Origin: Hyphomicrobiaceae bacterium
GTDB lineage: Bacteria; Pseudomonadota; Alphaproteobacteria; Rhizobiales; Devosiaceae
DNA length: 64,000 nucleotides
NCBI GenBank assembly: GCA_020638065.1
Contig: JACKJG010000002.1
Location: 186,001 to 250,000, forward strand
Direction of reading: 5' to 3'
The notes below the pieces were generated by a model, which did not search any database, was not told the DNA's origin, and was given only the letters and a program-made list of their open reading frames with translations. The position numbers were made by a program, and so were the translations under genes. Each line of letters begins with the position of its first letter. The stretch's first letter is position 1. Below are positions 43,324 to 52,591 of this stretch, one piece after another.

Positions 43324-43325
43324 CC

Positions 43326-44849
43326 ATGACCGATCTGACCGTTATCGCCGCGAGCAAGCAAGCCTTGCCCAAAGAGCCCTTCATTGGCCGTCACCTGATC
43401 GATGGCACATGGCGCGACAGCGTTTCGGGAGAGACTTACGACCGAATGTCGCCGGCGCATGGACTGCTGGTCAGCCGCTCCGCGCTGGGTGCCGAGGCCG
43501 ACGCGGAAGCCGCGATCCGGGCCGCACGCAGGGCGTTCGATTCGGGTGTGTGGAGCCGCATTCCAGCCAAGGAGAGGGCGGCGGTTCTTCTCAGGGTGGC
43601 GGACCTCATCGAGCAGAATGTCGAGCGGATGTCGTTGCTTGAAACGCTGGAATCGGGAAAGCCGATCAGCCAATCGCGCAACGAGGTTTCTGGCGGGGCG
43701 GACCTTTGGCGCTATGCTGCGGCGCTGGCACGCACCGAACATGGCGACAGCCATAACACACTCGGCGAGGACATGCTGGGTGTGGTTCTCAAGGAACCGA
43801 TCGGGGTCGTTTCGATCATCACCCCGTGGAATTTTCCGTTCTGGATTCTGTGCCAGAAACTGCCCTTTGCTCTGGCGGCCGGTTGCACGGCGGTGGTCAA
43901 ACCCTCGGAGATGACGCCGTCCACGACCGTCATGCTTGGGGAATTGCTGATCGAGGCGGGACTGCCCGCCGGGGTGGTCAATATCGTCTTGGGTTATGGG
44001 CCCGATGTTGGTGCGCTGATGACAACGCACGAAGATGTCGACATGGTCACCTTCACCGGATCGACGCTGGTCGGCAAGGCGATTTCGGCGGCTGCATCGA
44101 GAACTCTCAAGAAGGTCGCGCTCGAACTTGGCGGCAAGAACCCGCAGGTCATTTTCCCGGATGCGGATATCGCCAGCGCCGCCGATGCGGTGACTTTCGG
44201 GGTCTATTTCAATACCGGACAATGCTGCAATTCTGGCAGCCGCATCATCGTTCACGAAGACATTGCCGATGAGATCATCGAGCGGGTCGTGGCGCTTTCA
44301 AAAAAGGTCGCGTTTGGCGATCCGCTCGACCCTGAGACGCAGGTCGGCGCCATCATCACCACCCAGCATCAGGGCAAGATCGACGATTATGTCCGGGCTG
44401 CCGTCGAGGCGGGGGCCGAGATTGCGCTTGGGGGCGGCCCTTTGATGGTCCCCGGACTCGACGGGCAATTTTATCAGCCAACGGTTCTGCGCGGGGTGAC
44501 CCCCGAAATGGCGATCGCGCGGGAGGAGGTTTTCGGGCCGGTCCTCTCGGTTCTGACTTTCCGCACGCTCGATGAGGCCATCGCGCTGACCAATGATGCC
44601 ACCTATGGCCTCTCCGCGGGCATCTGGAGCGAGAACGTCCATACCTGCCTTGAATTCTGCCGGCGGGCGCAGGCGGGAACGGTCTGGACCAATACCTGGA
44701 TGGACGGGTTCCCTGAACTGACCTTTGGCGGGATGAAGCAATCCGGATCGGGCCGCGAAATCGGCAAATACGGCTTCGAGGAGTTTCTTGAAATCAAGAC
44801 CCTGGCCATGCGCGTCGGACGCACACGCGGCAATTGGGTTCGGGACTGA
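43326..44849 (+). CDS. NAD(P)-dependent aldehyde dehydrogenase
   Basis: 507 residues. Motifs in order: ITPWNFPFWILCQKL and KPSEMTP (cofactor), TFTGSTLVGKAI, LELGGKNPQ (catalytic Glu), FNTGQCCNSGSRI (catalytic Cys, tandem CC) and EEVFGPVLSV. Start 2 bp after the crotonase stop. Probably oxidises the aldehyde formed by one of the two GMC alcohol oxidoreductases that follow, giving the acid substrate of the CoA-transferase. Confidence 0.93.
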   Translation: MTDLTVIAASKQALPKEPFIGRHLIDGTWRDSVSGETYDRMSPAHGLLVSRSALGAEADAEAAIRAARRAFDSGVWSRIPAKERAAVLLRVADLIEQNVERMSLLETLESGKPISQSRNEVSGGADLWRYAAALARTEHGDSHNTLGEDMLGVVLKEPIGVVSIITPWNFPFWILCQKLPFALAAGCTAVVKPSEMTPSTTVMLGELLIEAGLPAGVVNIVLGYGPDVGALMTTHEDVDMVTFTGSTLVGKAISAAASRTLKKVALELGGKNPQVIFPDADIASAADAVTFGVYFNTGQCCNSGSRIIVHEDIADEIIERVVALSKKVAFGDPLDPETQVGAIITTQHQGKIDDYVRAAVEAGAEIALGGGPLMVPGLDGQFYQPTVLRGVTPEMAIAREEVFGPVLSVLTFRTLDEAIALTNDATYGLSAGIWSENVHTCLEFCRRAQAGTVWTNTWMDGFPELTFGGMKQSGSGREIGKYGFEEFLEIKTLAMRVGRTRGNWVRD

Positions 44850-44857
44850 TCGCAAAG

Positions 44858-46363
44858 ATGCGTAATCCGGATATTGTCATCATCGGCTCTGGAATGGGCG
44901 GCGCCAGCGTCGCGGCCGGGCTCAGCGGCTCGGGCGCCAAAGTGATGATTCTCGAGAAGGGCCATCAATTGCCGGATATTCCGGAAACGCGTGACGCGCG
45001 GGCGATCTTCCAGCGCGGTTTTTTCCGGCCCGACGTGATGTGGCGCGACAAGGACGGCGCTTTTTTCAATCCGGGCAATTACAACTATGTCGGGGGCAAC
45101 ACGAAGTTCTTCGGCGCGGTCCTTTTTCGCTATCGCAAGGAAGATTTCGCGGAACTCGAGTTTGCCGAGGGTGGCGTATCGCCGGCCTGGCCGTTTTCTT
45201 ATGAAGAATTGGAGCCTTGGTACTCTCGGGCGGAACAGCTCTATCAGGCGCGGGGCAGCATTGGCGACGACGCGACGGAGCCCCGGCATTCACAACCCTA
45301 CCCGCACCCGCCGGTCCCCGATGAGCCTGCCATCGCCAGGGTGCGCGAGCGCCTGAAATCAGCCGGCCTGCATCCGGCCAGTTTGCCGCTTGGTGTCGAT
45401 ATCGACCGCTGGTTGCAGCGTGCGCAAACACCGTTTGACGCCTTTCCCGATGCACGCACCGGCAAGATGGATGCGGAGACCTGCGGGCTGGCAGCGGCTC
45501 TGGCCGATCCTGACATCAGCCTTGAAACCGGCGCGGAGGTGATCCGGCTCGAGACCGGCGAGGCGAACCGGATTTCGGCAATCGTCTATCGGCAGAACGG
45601 CGAAGAAAAACGTCTGTCGCCGAAGATCGTCATCCTCTCCGCAGGCGCGGTGCATTCGGCGCTGATGCTGCTCAAGTCCGCCGACGGACGCAACCCCAAT
45701 GGGCTTGCCAATTCGTCCGACCAGGTCGGGCGCAATTTCATGAACCACAACGCGACCTTTATGCTCGCAATCGATCCGTTCACGATCAACGACTCGATCT
45801 ATCAAAAGACTCTGCACTTCAACGATTTCTATTTCGACGATGGTAATGGCGGCGGACCTCTGGGCCAGGTGCAATTGCTTGGAAAGGTCTCCGCCCCGAT
45901 TCTCAAATCGCAGGTCAATTGGATGCCGGAATGGGCGCTTCAACAGGTCAGCAAGCGGTCGGTCGACTGGTATCTGGTCAGCGAAGACCTGCCTCGCCCT
46001 GAAAGCCGGGTCAGGTGGGACGGCGACACGATCGTTCTTGAATGGCGGCCATCGAACATGCAGGCGCATCACGGATTGGTGGCATTGACCAAGGAACGCA
46101 TGCGCGCGGCGGGCTATCCGATCATTCTCACACAATTAGTCGATGGCAGGCTTCCCTCACATCAATGCGGCACGGTGCGCATGGGCAATGATCCGGCGAG
46201 CGCGCCCCTCGATCCATGGTGCCGCTCCTACGATCACCCGAACTTGTTCGTCATCGATGCGGCTTTTTTGCCGACCTCGGCGGCGGTCAATCCATCGCTG
46301 ACCATTGCGGCGCAGGCATTGCGCGCGGCGGCACATATCCGCGACAAGGAGCTTGCGGCATGA
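44858..46363 (+). CDS. GMC oxidoreductase (sugar/glucoside-oxidase-like branch)
   Basis: 501 residues from ATG 44858; an ATG at 44834 would overlap the aldehyde dehydrogenase. FAD site IVIIGSGMGGASVAAGLSGS, C-terminal HQCGTVRMGND and VNPSLTIAAQALRAA with catalytic His/Asn. It belongs to the shorter GMC branch that includes gluconate-2-dehydrogenase-like and C3-sugar oxidases rather than the choline-dehydrogenase branch. Oxidises a hydroxyl group; the acceptor is unknown. Overlaps the next gene by ATGA. Confidence 0.85.
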   Translation: MRNPDIVIIGSGMGGASVAAGLSGSGAKVMILEKGHQLPDIPETRDARAIFQRGFFRPDVMWRDKDGAFFNPGNYNYVGGNTKFFGAVLFRYRKEDFAELEFAEGGVSPAWPFSYEELEPWYSRAEQLYQARGSIGDDATEPRHSQPYPHPPVPDEPAIARVRERLKSAGLHPASLPLGVDIDRWLQRAQTPFDAFPDARTGKMDAETCGLAAALADPDISLETGAEVIRLETGEANRISAIVYRQNGEEKRLSPKIVILSAGAVHSALMLLKSADGRNPNGLANSSDQVGRNFMNHNATFMLAIDPFTINDSIYQKTLHFNDFYFDDGNGGGPLGQVQLLGKVSAPILKSQVNWMPEWALQQVSKRSVDWYLVSEDLPRPESRVRWDGDTIVLEWRPSNMQAHHGLVALTKERMRAAGYPIILTQLVDGRLPSHQCGTVRMGNDPASAPLDPWCRSYDHPNLFVIDAAFLPTSAAVNPSLTIAAQALRAAAHIRDKELAA

Positions 46364-47946
46364 CGCAGAGCTATGACTTCATCATCGTTGGCGGCGGCTC
46401 GGCCGGTTCGGTTCTGGCCTCACGGTTGAGCGAGAACGCCAGCACAAGTGTGCTGCTGCTCGAGGCAGGTCCGCGCGATTGGCACCCGTTTTACAAGATG
46501 CCGGCCGGCTTTGCGAAAATGACCAAGGGCATCGGTTCGTGGGGCTGGTACACGGTGCCGCAAAGGCACATGAACGATATGGTCATCCGCTTCACCCAGG
46601 CCAAGGTGCTGGGCGGCGGTTCAACGATCAACGCCCAGATCTACACACGCGGCAATCCGCTCGACTACGACGAATGGCGGCAGATGGGCTGCACCGGCTG
46701 GGGCTATGACGATGTGCTACCCTATTTCCGCAAATCCGAAGACAATGACAGTTTCGACAACAAATATCATGGCAAGGGCGGTCCGCTCGGGGTCAGCCAG
46801 CCTGCCGCACCGCTGCCGATCTGCGAAGCCTATTTCGAGGCGGCAAACCAGATCGGCATTCCCCGCAATCACGACCTGACAGGCGAAACACAAGAAGGCG
46901 TTGGCTATTATCAGCTCACCCAGCGCGATGCGCGCCGGTCGTCGGCTTCGGTTGCCTTTCTCGCGCCGGTTCGCAACCGCCCCAATCTCACCGTGCGGAC
47001 TGGTGAACAGGTGTCACGCGTGGTGGTCGAAAACGGCCGCGCAGTGGGCGTCGACATTGCGGGAGAGGGCATTGTGCGTGCCAATGCAGAGGTCATCGTC
47101 TCGTCGGGGGCTATCGGCACACCACGATTGTTGCAGCTTTCGGGCATCGGTCCTGCGGATCATTTGACAGATCTTGGGATTGACGTTGTCTTTGACCGGC
47201 CGGAAGTGGGTGCCAACTTGCAGGATCATCTCGACCTGTTCGTAATTGCAGAATGTACCGGCCCACACACCTATGACCGCTATGCAAAGCCGTTCTGGTC
47301 GGCCGTTGCAGGGCTGCAATATCTGTTCGAGCGCAAGGGGCCGGTTGCTTCGTCGCTGTTTGAAACCGGCGGATTCTGGTACGCTGAGGAGAGTGCACGT
47401 TCACCGGACATCCAGTTTCATCTCGGGCTTGGATCCGGCATCGAAGCCGGGGTCGCAGCGATGAAGCATGGCGGCGTCACACTGAATTCGGCCTATCTGC
47501 GGCCGCGCTCGCGCGGCACGGTGCGCCTTGCCTCCGCAGATCCCGCCGAGGCACCGCTGATCGATCCGAACTACTGGGCCGATCCGCATGACCGCGACAT
47601 GGCGATCAAGGGCCTGAGGCTCGCGCGCGACATCATGCGCCAGGATGCGCTCAAACCCTATGTGAAGCAGGAAGTGTTGCCGGGTCCCGATGTTCAAACA
47701 GACGAGGACTATTTCAATTATGCCTGCGCCAATGCCAAGACCGATCACCACCCGGCCGGTACGTGCCGGATGGGCGCGGACGATAATGCGGTCGTCGATC
47801 TGGAACTGAGGTTCCGGGGCATTGATGGCCTTCGGATTGTCGATGCTTCGATCATGCCAACGCTGGTGTCGTCCAACACCAATGCCACCGCCATCATGAT
47901 CGGTGAAAAGGGTGCCGACATGATCCGCGCGGCGCATGGAGTTTAA
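46360..47946 (+). CDS. GMC oxidoreductase (choline/alcohol dehydrogenase-like)
   Basis: 528 residues. FAD site DFIIVGGGSAGSVLASRLSE, GMC signature GGGSTINAQIYTRGNPLDYD, second signature SSGAIGTPRLLQLSGIGP, and C-terminal HHPAGTCRMG with SNTNATAIMIGEKGAD. Typical of the BetA/AlkJ/PEG-dehydrogenase group oxidising primary alcohols to aldehydes. It is the likely partner of the aldehyde dehydrogenase upstream. The presence of two unlike GMC enzymes implies two distinct oxidations in one pathway. Confidence 0.9.
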   Translation: MTQSYDFIIVGGGSAGSVLASRLSENASTSVLLLEAGPRDWHPFYKMPAGFAKMTKGIGSWGWYTVPQRHMNDMVIRFTQAKVLGGGSTINAQIYTRGNPLDYDEWRQMGCTGWGYDDVLPYFRKSEDNDSFDNKYHGKGGPLGVSQPAAPLPICEAYFEAANQIGIPRNHDLTGETQEGVGYYQLTQRDARRSSASVAFLAPVRNRPNLTVRTGEQVSRVVVENGRAVGVDIAGEGIVRANAEVIVSSGAIGTPRLLQLSGIGPADHLTDLGIDVVFDRPEVGANLQDHLDLFVIAECTGPHTYDRYAKPFWSAVAGLQYLFERKGPVASSLFETGGFWYAEESARSPDIQFHLGLGSGIEAGVAAMKHGGVTLNSAYLRPRSRGTVRLASADPAEAPLIDPNYWADPHDRDMAIKGLRLARDIMRQDALKPYVKQEVLPGPDVQTDEDYFNYACANAKTDHHPAGTCRMGADDNAVVDLELRFRGIDGLRIVDASIMPTLVSSNTNATAIMIGEKGADMIRAAHGV

Positions 47947-47947
47947 G

Positions 47948-48274
47948 ATGATCCGGCATATTGTTCTCATCCGCTTCAAGCCCGAATTCAGTGACGCAGA
48001 AATCGAGGCGCTCTGGGACGAACTCAAAGCCATCGACGGCAAGGTTCCCGGCCTGATGGACATCAAGGCGGGACGCTCGGAAAGCCCCGAGAAAATCGAA
48101 CGCGGCTACATGCACGGGTTCACCGCTGATTTTGCCAATTGGGATGCTCTGGCCGCCTATCAGGCACATCCGGATCACAAGGCGCTTGGCGCGAAACTCG
48201 TCTCCTCAGCGGCCGGGGGACTTGACGGCATTCTGGTCTTCGACCTGCCAACTGACGACCCCAGGGGACAGTGA
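47948..48274 (+). CDS. Dabb (stress-responsive A/B barrel) domain protein
   Basis: 108 residues from ATG 47948, one base after the GMC stop. MIRHIVLIRFKPEFSDAEIEALWDEL, GRSESPEKIERGYMHGFTADF and AYQAHPDHKALGAKL are the ferredoxin-like Dabb fold, found in dimeric barrels such as olivetolic-acid cyclase-like proteins and in many catabolic operons. Its reaction here is unknown. Confidence 0.85.
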   Translation: MIRHIVLIRFKPEFSDAEIEALWDELKAIDGKVPGLMDIKAGRSESPEKIERGYMHGFTADFANWDALAAYQAHPDHKALGAKLVSSAAGGLDGILVFDLPTDDPRGQ

Positions 48275-48275
48275 C

Positions 48276-49295
48276 ATGCACGATGTTGTGCGCAGGCCAA
48301 CCATCATCGACGTGGCCAAAAAGGCGGGTGTTTCGAAATCCACAGTGAGTCTCGTTCTGCAGAACAGCCCCCTGGTGCGCGCAGAAACCCGAAGCCACGT
48401 GCGCGAGGCGATGGCCGAGCTCGGCTACGTCTATAACCGCGCGGCGGCCAATCTTCGAAGCTCAAATGCGGGCCTGATCGGACTTGTGATCAACGATCTG
48501 CGCAATCCCTTCTTCACCCAGTTCGCGACCTCATTGCAGATGGCGCTTTCAGCCCGTGGCTATGCGGCGGTGATCGCCAACACGGATGAAGATCCAACGC
48601 TTCAGGCACAGGTGGTCGAAGCCATGATCGAACACGGTGTTTCCGCCGTGATCATTTCTTCGACCTATGGCGAGAATGGTGGGGCATTCGAGGCTCTCGG
48701 CCGGGCCGGAATTCCGGCCATGCAGGTTTTGCGCAAAACCAACGCACATGTCGAAACCTTCCCTTTCGCCGGGCCGGACTATCTCGAAGGTGGCCGGCTC
48801 GCCACGGCGCATCTGCTGGAACAGGGCGCAAAACACATCGCCTTTGTAGGTGGTTTGCAGGGGCGTGATGTCACGCGGGAACGGATGGAAGGCTATTTGT
48901 CCGTGCTCCAGGAAAGCGAGTTGGAACCGGTTGTTCTGACGGGACGCTCATCACGTTCATTCGGGCGGGAAATGGCCCGGCGGCTGGAAAAGGAGCACCC
49001 CGAGGTGGATGCCGTTCTGTGCTTCAACGATCAGGTCGCGCTCGGCCTTCTGTCGGGCTGCGCCGAGATTGGGCGGCGCGTGGGCAGGACGTTCAGAATT
49101 GTCGGTTTTGACGATATCGAGGAAGCTGCCGAATCCTGGCCCCCGCTGACCTCGGTGCGCTGCGATATTGCCGGGTTCGGACAGTCGATTGCTGGCACCG
49201 TTCTGGACTGGCTCGAGAATGACAAGATGCCTGCGCCGGAGACCCGCACGCCAGTAACCTTGATGGTGCGCGATTCGAGCAATCGGGACAGCTGA
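48276..49295 (+). CDS. LacI-family transcriptional regulator
   Basis: 339 residues. HTH PTIIDVAKKAGVSKSTVSLV, hinge YVYNRAAANLRSS, then the sugar-binding-like core (GLIGLVINDLRNPFFTQFA; VVEAMIEHGVSAVII; AVLCFNDQVALGLLSG; RIVGFDDIEEAAESWPPLTS). It is the seventh gene of the catabolic cluster and the best candidate for binding the TTGGAACGTTC dyads at 40892-40927, giving an autoregulated operon. Confidence 0.9.
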   Translation: MHDVVRRPTIIDVAKKAGVSKSTVSLVLQNSPLVRAETRSHVREAMAELGYVYNRAAANLRSSNAGLIGLVINDLRNPFFTQFATSLQMALSARGYAAVIANTDEDPTLQAQVVEAMIEHGVSAVIISSTYGENGGAFEALGRAGIPAMQVLRKTNAHVETFPFAGPDYLEGGRLATAHLLEQGAKHIAFVGGLQGRDVTRERMEGYLSVLQESELEPVVLTGRSSRSFGREMARRLEKEHPEVDAVLCFNDQVALGLLSGCAEIGRRVGRTFRIVGFDDIEEAAESWPPLTSVRCDIAGFGQSIAGTVLDWLENDKMPAPETRTPVTLMVRDSSNRDS

Positions 49296-49331
49296 CGGCA
49301 CTCAGCTGCCGCGCAATCGGGAGGAGATGGT

Positions 49332-50462
49332 ATGAGAGAAATCAGAGTCGCCGTGCTTGGAGCCTCGGGCTGGATGGGCAAGGTCCACACGATGGCGTTC
49401 GAGACTTTCCCGCATTTCTTCGGCACGTCGAACGGCACGGCACGCGTTGCCGCACTTGTCACCCGAAACCCGGAAGCGGCGAAGGAATTTGCCATCACAG
49501 TGCCAGGCGCAAAGGTTCGTGGTGACTGGCGGGACGCTGTCACCGATCCGGATATCGATCTGATCGATATTTGCCTGCCCGACAACATGCATTACGAAGT
49601 TGCCAAGGCGGCTCTTCTGGCCGGCAAGCATGTGCTTTGCGAAAAACCGTTGGCCGATAGCGCTGCCGAGGCGCGCGAACTGGCGGACATTGCCCGCGAG
49701 AAGGGCGTCATCACCCGGGTCGGACATGCCTTCCCGCGCAATCCCGTGCACGATCTTGCCAAGGATATCATCGAGGCCGGCGAGATCGGCGAAATCACCA
49801 TGTTCCGCGGCTGCCAGCATGTCGACGTTTTTGCCGACCCGGCGGCCCCCTTCATGTGGCGCGCCGATGGCAATCTGGCGCCCACGGGCATTGTCGGGGA
49901 CACCGGCTCGCATGTGTTCAGCTTCATGGAATATCTGGTCGGCCGTGTCGGCTCGTTGATCGCCGAGAATTCGGTCTTTACCAAAACCCGGCTGACAGAA
50001 GATGGCGGCCAGGCGGAGGTGACCAATCCCGATGCCACCAACGTCATTTGCCGTTTTGAAAACGGAGCCACGGGCCTGGTCGATTTCAGCCGCGTCGCGA
50101 CCGGCCGGAAGTTCATGCAGACCTATGAAATTTACGGCACGAAGGGCTCCATCGCCTTCAATTATGACGAGATCAACCGGCTGCGGTTCTACACAAACGC
50201 CGACCCCGAAGGACGGCGCGGCTTCCGCGAAATGGATGTCGGACCGGAATATGCCAATTACAAGGCCTTCCTGCCGCTGCCCAATTTCGCGCTTGGCTAC
50301 AATGAAACCAAGATTATCGAGGCGATGGAAGTCGTGCGCTCGATCGTGACCGGAACGCCGATGTGGCCGACCTTCGAATCTGGTCATCACATCACCCAGA
50401 TCGTTGATGCGTGCATGGAGAGCTCGCGCCTCAAACGCTGGGTCGAGATTGAACCTTCCTGA
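49332..50462 (+). CDS. Gfo/Idh/MocA-family oxidoreductase
   Basis: 376 residues, GGGAGGAGATGGT before ATG. N-terminal Rossmann fold (VAVLGASGWMGKVHTMAFE), the EKP motif in HVLCEKPLADSAAEA, and the C-terminal beta-sheet domain with GDTGSHVFSFMEYL. NAD(P)-dependent oxidoreductase on polyols, sugars or their derivatives. With the upstream sugar-oxidase-like GMC protein it could handle a 3-keto-sugar intermediate (inference only). Confidence 0.88.
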   Translation: MREIRVAVLGASGWMGKVHTMAFETFPHFFGTSNGTARVAALVTRNPEAAKEFAITVPGAKVRGDWRDAVTDPDIDLIDICLPDNMHYEVAKAALLAGKHVLCEKPLADSAAEARELADIAREKGVITRVGHAFPRNPVHDLAKDIIEAGEIGEITMFRGCQHVDVFADPAAPFMWRADGNLAPTGIVGDTGSHVFSFMEYLVGRVGSLIAENSVFTKTRLTEDGGQAEVTNPDATNVICRFENGATGLVDFSRVATGRKFMQTYEIYGTKGSIAFNYDEINRLRFYTNADPEGRRGFREMDVGPEYANYKAFLPLPNFALGYNETKIIEAMEVVRSIVTGTPMWPTFESGHHITQIVDACMESSRLKRWVEIEPS

Positions 50463-50493
50463 TCGATCGCGGGATAAAACTCATCAGCACGCC

Positions 50494-52566
50494 ATGACCC
50501 AAGCTATATCGCAGGACATTCTCGATGAGCTCACCGACGTCGCGATGCCGCGGCTGCCGGCGGAACATGCACCGGTCGAGCACGTCGAGGTTTCCGGGCT
50601 GACAATCCCGATCTATCGGGCCGGATGTATTGTGGTGGGCAGTGGCGCTGCCGGCCTCAGAGCAGCAGTCGAACTGAAGCGGCGCGGCGGCGACGTGGCC
50701 ATTGTCACGCAGAGCGCCTGGGGCGGAACTTCGGCCTGTTCGGGTTCGGACAAGCAGACTTTTCACACGGCCAACACGTCGGATCAGGGCGACAATTTCA
50801 GGTCCATGGCCCGCGCCATTCGTGCCGGCGGCGCGATGGACGAAGACATCGCCTATGTCGAAGCGGTCGGCTCACCGCGCATGATGGCAAGCCTGCAATA
50901 TCTGGGACTTCCTCTTCCACAGGACCGGTTCGGCGGCACGCTGCGCTATCAGACTGATCACGACGAGGTTGGGCGTGCGACAAGCTGTGGACCACGCACT
51001 TCGCGGCTGATGGTCAAGGTTCTGGCGGAAGAAGCGATCCGGCTTGGCGTGCCGCTTTTCAACCAGAGCGTGGCCGTACGCATTCTGACCGAAGGGAAAG
51101 GCGACAATTGCCGCGCGGTCGGGGTGCTGAGTATGCGCGGGAAGGATCGCTCGGAGACCAATCCGCTCGGACTTGCTGTGTTTCAATGTTCAGCACTGGT
51201 GCTCGCCGCCGGCGGGCCGGGCGAACTCTATCGCGACAGCGTTTATCCCAAGGGCTGCTTCGGGTCTCTCGGACTTGCTGCCGAAGCGGGGATCGATCTG
51301 GTCAACCTCACCGAGAGCCAATTCGGCATCGGCACGCGGCGTGAGGGTTTTCCATGGAACCTTTCGGGCACCTATGTGCAGGCAATTCCGCACATCTTTT
51401 CGCTCGACGATCATGGCGACGAGCACCATTTCCTTGGCGACTATTTCCGGACGACGCAGGATCTGGCGTCAAATATCTTCCGCAAGGGCTATCAGTGGCC
51501 GTTCCACGCAACACGCATGCTCGATTTCGGATCGAGCCTTGTCGATCTCGCCATCTGGCGTGAGACCCAGACCGGGCGGCGCGTGTTCATGGATTTCAAT
51601 CGCAATCCTTTGCCGGTTCGGGGCGATCTGCCGTTCAGCCTTGAGCGGCTGGATGAGGATGTGCGGGCCTATCTCGGCACTGCCGGCGCAACGCAGCAAT
51701 TGCCCATCGCGCGGCTGACGCACATGAACCCGCTCGCAATCGAGCTTTATCGCCGCTACAAAATCGACATCGCAAAAGAACCGCTCGAATTCGCGGTCAA
51801 CAACCAGCACATGAACGGCGGCATCGCCGTCGACCTGTGGGGGCGAAGCAGTCTTTCCGGCTGCTACGCGGTGGGTGAGGCAGCGGGCACGCACGGTGTC
51901 ACCCGTCCCGGCGGTGCGGCGCTCAATGCGGGCCAGGTCTTCGGTACGCGGGTGGCCGAACATATCGCGGCGCGGGAACGGTCTTCGGGCGAGGCCAGAA
52001 CATTGCCGCTCAAGTCCCTCGGCACGGCAATTGGCCCTCTCCTGAAGCGGCTGCAGCCCAAGAGCGGACTGACTGTCCGATCGGTTAGCGCAGAGGTTCA
52101 AGCCAGAATGAGCGATGCCGCCGGACCGATTTGCGACAGAGCCAACATTGAGCGGGCCCTTGCCGAGGCCGGAGCACTCAATGCCAGAATCAACAAGCAG
52201 GGTCTGGCTTTCAGCCGGCCCGCCGAGGCCGTGAAAGCGCTGCAATGGCAACAGATGGCCCTCGCCTCCGAAGCGGTTCTGGCCGCTCTTGCCCATTATG
52301 TCGGCGAAGGTGGCGGCAGCCGCGGCGCGCGGGCCATTCGCGATCCTGCGGGCAAATATGTGCCGGAGGGTCCAAACGGGCCGATCGAAGAATTTCGCTT
52401 TCGCGGAGAGGTCGCGGCCCATCGCGATGCGCAGATCACCGTCCGCTACGACGGCAACAAATTCGAGGTCTTCACCCGGCCGATCCGAGGATTCGACGAA
52501 AACGCCAGATCGTTTTTCGAACGCGATTGGCCCGACTGGCTTACCGGACGCACCTTCGAGCACTGA
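50494..52566 (+). CDS. FAD-dependent oxidoreductase (fumarate reductase/SDH flavoprotein family)
   Basis: 690 residues from ATG 50494. FAD site AGCIVVGSGAAGLRAAVELKRR; NGGIAVDLWGRSSLSGCYAVGEAAG followed by GVTRPGGAALNAGQVFG, as in flavoproteins of the L-aspartate oxidase/SdhA type. The C-terminal part of about 170 residues matches the SdhA-like helical domain. There is no neighbouring iron-sulfur or membrane-anchor subunit, so it probably acts alone, as a dehydrogenase or a reductase of an unsaturated acid. Last gene of the plus-strand cluster, convergent with the rhamnose operon. Confidence 0.82.
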   Translation: MTQAISQDILDELTDVAMPRLPAEHAPVEHVEVSGLTIPIYRAGCIVVGSGAAGLRAAVELKRRGGDVAIVTQSAWGGTSACSGSDKQTFHTANTSDQGDNFRSMARAIRAGGAMDEDIAYVEAVGSPRMMASLQYLGLPLPQDRFGGTLRYQTDHDEVGRATSCGPRTSRLMVKVLAEEAIRLGVPLFNQSVAVRILTEGKGDNCRAVGVLSMRGKDRSETNPLGLAVFQCSALVLAAGGPGELYRDSVYPKGCFGSLGLAAEAGIDLVNLTESQFGIGTRREGFPWNLSGTYVQAIPHIFSLDDHGDEHHFLGDYFRTTQDLASNIFRKGYQWPFHATRMLDFGSSLVDLAIWRETQTGRRVFMDFNRNPLPVRGDLPFSLERLDEDVRAYLGTAGATQQLPIARLTHMNPLAIELYRRYKIDIAKEPLEFAVNNQHMNGGIAVDLWGRSSLSGCYAVGEAAGTHGVTRPGGAALNAGQVFGTRVAEHIAARERSSGEARTLPLKSLGTAIGPLLKRLQPKSGLTVRSVSAEVQARMSDAAGPICDRANIERALAEAGALNARINKQGLAFSRPAEAVKALQWQQMALASEAVLAALAHYVGEGGGSRGARAIRDPAGKYVPEGPNGPIEEFRFRGEVAAHRDAQITVRYDGNKFEVFTRPIRGFDENARSFFERDWPDWLTGRTFEH

Positions 52567-52591
52567 TCACCGGTTGCGCCAACCTCGGTTG

